Source: Aquifex sp. (GTDB lineage Bacteria; Aquificota; Aquificia; Aquificales; Aquificaceae). From it: a DNA stretch of 7,989 nt. Below the pieces are notes generated by a model. It searched no databases and was not told the origin of the DNA. It was given only the letters and a program-made list of their open reading frames with translations. Location: positions 1 to 7,989 of the forward strand of contig WFPV01000139.1 of the NCBI GenBank assembly GCA_015487405.1. Direction: 5' to 3'. Positions 6,032 through 7,989 of this stretch are shown here, one piece after another (position 1 is the stretch's first letter; each line of letters begins with the position of its first letter). The position numbers were made by a program, and so were the translations under genes.

Positions 6032-7627
6032 TCAGGTAAACTCCCTCTTGTAGTTAAGAGATGCCTTTATGAAGGAAACAAATAAGGGATGGGGAGAGAA
6101 GGGTTTGCTCTTAAACTCGGGGTGAAACTGGCAACCTAAGTACCACATATGGTTTTTTAGCTCCATTATCTCAACTAAGTTTCCATCGGGAGATAGTCCG
6201 GAGAAAACTACTCCCTTTTCTTCAAAATCTTTACGGAAGACGTTGTTAAACTCGTAGCGGTGTCTGTGCCTTTCGTATATTAAGTCTTTCTGGTATATCC
6301 TATGGGCGAGAGTACCCTCCTTTATTTTACAGGGGTATGCTCCGAGACGCATAGTTCCACCGAGCTTATCAATCTTCTTTTGTTCTTCCATTATGTCTAT
6401 AACGGGATAAGGGGTCTCCGGGTCAAACTCGGTCGAATTTGCCCTGAGAAGTCCTAAGACGTTCCTGGCAAATTCTATAGCCATCAGTTGCATACCGAGA
6501 CATATACCGAAGGTGGGTATGTTGTTCTCCCTTCCGAATTGGAGAGCCTCTATCTTTCCTTTTATTCCCCTCTCCCCGAATCCTCCCGGAACAAGGATAC
6601 CGTGAACATCCTCTTGGAGCTCTAAAATATCCAGCTTCTCAGAATTCTTTAAAAGAATATTTACTTTTACACGGTTAGCGATTCCTCCATGCGTGAGGGC
6701 TTCTAAGACGCTCTTGTAGGCGTCTTTTAACTCTACGTACTTCCCAACGAGGGCGATATTCACCTCGTCGGTCGGATTTCTGAGAACGTTTATAATCTTT
6801 TTCCACTTTCCGAGAGAAATTTCCCTATGTTCAAGCTGAAGCTTGTCTGCCAATATTCTATCAAGACCTTGCTCCTTTAACTTTATAGGCACTTCATAAG
6901 CGTAATCAAGGTCGGGAGCTGAAATTACAGCCTCCTCCTCTACGTTGGTAAATAACGCTATCTTTGACTTGATACCTTTGGGGAGGTCGCGGTCAGCCCT
7001 GCAGATAATTATGTCAGGCTGTATTCCTATGGCTCTCAGCTCCTTTACCGAGTGCTGGGTGGGCTTCGTTTTTAACTCACCCGCGGTTCTCAGGTAAGGA
7101 ACGTAAGTTAAGTGAATAAAAAGGTAGTTTGGTTTCCCGATCTCTTGGGAGAACTGCCGGACAGCTTCTAAAAAGGGTAATCCCTCTATGTCTCCTACGG
7201 TACCTCCAATTTCTACGATGGCTATGTCGCAGTCCTTTGCAACTTTTCGAATGGATTCTTTTATTTCCTCCGTAACGTGGGGAATTACCTGAACGGTAGC
7301 TCCGAGGTAATCTCCCCTTCTTTCTTTCGTAATTACATTAAAGTAAACTCTTCCTGCGGTTACGTTGTTATCTCTGGTCATGGTGGCGTTCGTGAAACGC
7401 TCGTAGTGTCCAAGATCCAGGTCTGTTTCCGCTCCGTCCTCGGTGACGTAAACCTCTCCGTGCTGATAGGGATTCATAGTTCCCGCATCGACGTTGAGGT
7501 AGGGGTCGAACTTTTGTAAAGTTACTTTGTAACCCATTTCCTCAAGGATCGATGCGATTGAGGCGGAGGTTATTCCCTTTCCGAGGGAGGAGAGAACACC
7601 ACCAGTTATGAAGATAAACTTAGCCAT
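6032..7627 (-). CDS. pyrG: CTP synthase (glutamine hydrolysing)
   Basis: Makes CTP from UTP, ATP and glutamine, the last step of pyrimidine nucleotide synthesis, in the cytoplasm. The 531 residues match the family length. The N-terminal synthetase domain (about 1-270) has SSLGKGITSAS (13-23, Lys17), DPYLNVDAGTMNPYQHGEVYV (41-61), the magnesium ligands Asp71 and Glu139, and EIGGTVGDIE (139-148). The C-terminal class I glutamine amidotransferase domain (about 288-531) has PGGFGERG (347-354), the nucleophile Cys376 in FGICLGMQ, and His502 and Glu504 in FHPEF, completing the Cys-His-Glu triad. KTKPTQHSVKELR (186-198) is the UTP/CTP-contacting region. There is no Shine-Dalgarno sequence before the ATG at 7627, only an AT-rich -10-like box. 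It is monocistronic here, converging on tsaD. Confidence 0.98.
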   Translation of the reverse strand: MAKFIFITGGVLSSLGKGITSASIASILEEMGYKVTLQKFDPYLNVDAGTMNPYQHGEVYVTEDGAETDLDLGHYERFTNATMTRDNNVTAGRVYFNVITKERRGDYLGATVQVIPHVTEEIKESIRKVAKDCDIAIVEIGGTVGDIEGLPFLEAVRQFSQEIGKPNYLFIHLTYVPYLRTAGELKTKPTQHSVKELRAIGIQPDIIICRADRDLPKGIKSKIALFTNVEEEAVISAPDLDYAYEVPIKLKEQGLDRILADKLQLEHREISLGKWKKIINVLRNPTDEVNIALVGKYVELKDAYKSVLEALTHGGIANRVKVNILLKNSEKLDILELQEDVHGILVPGGFGERGIKGKIEALQFGRENNIPTFGICLGMQLMAIEFARNVLGLLRANSTEFDPETPYPVIDIMEEQKKIDKLGGTMRLGAYPCKIKEGTLAHRIYQKDLIYERHRHRYEFNNVFRKDFEEKGVVFSGLSPDGNLVEIMELKNHMWYLGCQFHPEFKSKPFSPHPLFVSFIKASLNYKREFT

Positions 7628-7635
7628 GTAAGAAA

Positions 7636-7641
7636 ATTTTA
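7636..7641 (-). promoter_or_regulatory. -10-like box upstream of pyrG
   Basis: On the minus strand TAATAAAATTTTC contains TAAAAT (7641 to 7636), ending 8 bases before the pyrG ATG. No good -35 box is present at 16-19 bases. The position is the same as for aspC and would give an mRNA beginning at or within a few bases of the start codon. The GGGC-start attenuator signal known for pyrG in Bacillus is not seen here. Confidence 0.4.
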
Positions 7642-7650
7642 TTAAAAATT

Positions 7651-7668
7651 AAGGACTGCCCGAAGGAC
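7651..7668. repeat. Direct repeat AAGGAC, 12-base period, upstream of pyrG
   Basis: AAGGAC occurs at 7651-7656 and again at 7663-7668, one helical turn plus a little apart, 24-41 bases upstream of the pyrG ATG. The same stretch can fold into a weak bulged hairpin (ACTGCC around 7655-7660 with GGTATAGT around 7669-7676). It sits where a -35 region or a regulator site would lie. It may equally be chance or the edge of the mobile-element remnant. Confidence 0.3.
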
Positions 7669-7749
7669 GGTATAGTTCATAAAAGAGCTAAAGACTTGAA
7701 AATTTATTTCATATGAGACCATAGTTTATTTCTGTAAAAGCTAAATTAG

Positions 7750-7989
7750 AAGACGCAATTAGTTAACAGAGTTCTATCCCTCAGAATCAGCAGAAAAGAG
7801 AGAAAACAAAAAGTCAGAAAACTCCTCTTGAACTTAGCTCACTTCAAAAACTTACTTATTTTGTTTATCCGCAAATACAAAGAGCTTTATAGTTTCGGGG
7901 AAAGAGCTAAAAGCGTTCAACCAAAGGTTTAACAAAGAGAGAGCAAAACTAAGGTCTCAGATAGATTATCTGAAAAACGAAATAAAAAG
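7750..7989 (+). pseudogene. Probable decayed IS605-type TnpB/OrfB remnant, runs off the right edge
   Basis: No intact gene is present, but two adjacent reading frames look protein-like. The frame from 7750 has no start codon and ends at the TAA at 7930-7932; it reads SRKERKQKVRKLLL and then HFKNLLILFIRKYKELYSFG, like the helical N-terminus of a TnpB protein. The frame one base later is open from 7838 to the window end and reads SFIVSGKELKAFNQRFNKER then AKLRSQIDYLKNEIK. That resembles the stretch after the first RuvC motif of TnpB (the Ser-Gly-Lys-x-Leu-Lys-x-x-Asn-Gln-x-x-Asn-Lys pattern). The frame change near 7886-7900 fits an internal deletion or a frameshift. No RuvC-I Asp-Leu-Gly is preserved. 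The assignment rests on recall of the family pattern, so it is tentative; the right part lies outside the window. Confidence 0.5.

Larger units (their letters stand above)
7628..7749. other. Intergenic stretch right of pyrG without a gene
   Basis: Apart from the pyrG -10-like box (7636-7641) and the AAGGAC repeat (7651-7668) I see only AT-rich DNA with frequent stops. A 5-base inverted repeat TGAAA/TTTCA lies at 7697-7711 around an AT loop, too weak to call a terminator. No tRNA or other RNA gene was recognised. It is the only sizeable gene-free region in the window and may include the left flank of the transposase remnant that follows. Confidence 0.6.

Noticed and set aside
7277..7519. Plus-strand 80-codon frame inside pyrG
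   Set aside because: Antisense to the conserved CTP synthase N-terminal domain, with no independent evidence.
7697..7711. Inverted repeat TGAAA/TTTCA
   Set aside because: Five AT-rich pairs are too weak for a terminator or operator claim.
7958..7972. Perfect inverted repeat CAGATA-GAT-TATCTG
   Set aside because: Six-base arms with a three-base loop inside the TnpB-like frame, with no T run, so not a terminator; probably chance or coding.
1..7989. CRISPR array, tRNA/rRNA genes, riboswitches, or a new multi-gene defence system
   Set aside because: No regularly spaced repeats, no tRNA-like cloverleaf and no long structured leader were seen; almost all DNA is accounted for by housekeeping genes.

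Overview
The window looks like a piece of chromosome from a thermophilic bacterium of the Aquificaceae, close to Aquifex. The basis is indirect: proteins rich in Lys/Glu, very tight gene packing, and a dihydroorotase whose metal and catalytic residues fall at the numbers I recall for the Aquifex aeolicus enzyme (H61, H63, D153, H180, H232, D305). Species identity is an inference. Nearly all genes are housekeeping genes.

Layout. Positions 1-754 (minus) hold the first 251 codons of a class I aspartate (or aspartate/prephenate) aminotransferase, cut off by the window's left edge. Diverging from it at 790-1008 (plus) is a 72-residue Xre-type helix-turn-helix regulator with a good promoter and a strong ribosome binding site. 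Then comes a minus-strand run reading right to left: pyrC (dihydroorotase, 3379-2108), an unrecognised 154-residue protein (2106-1642) and hisIE (1626-1009). Divergent from pyrC, across only 26 bases, is a plus-strand operon: a small exported protein (3406-3807), a ctpA-type S41 protease (3804-5027) and tsaD (5024-6031), each overlapping the next by 4 bases. pyrG (CTP synthase, 7627-6032, minus) converges on tsaD.

The last 362 bases (7628-7989) contain no intact gene. Near pyrG they hold a short AT-rich promoter-like stretch and a 6-base direct repeat. Further right is a start-less, frame-broken stretch whose translations resemble an IS605-type TnpB/OrfB protein; I read it as a tentative transposase remnant running off the right edge.

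Functionally the window mixes pyrimidine synthesis (pyrC, pyrG), histidine synthesis (hisIE), amino-acid transamination (aspC), envelope proteolysis (ctpA with a small exported partner) and tRNA t6A modification (tsaD). Two points of genome architecture stand out. Both convergent gene pairs abut with zero bases between stop codons. Several divergent starts lack a Shine-Dalgarno sequence and instead have a -10-like TAAAAT or TACAAT box 6-8 bases before the ATG, suggesting leaderless mRNAs. I did not find a convincing new multi-gene system; the best leads are the two unrecognised small genes, the leaderless pattern and the transposase remnant.
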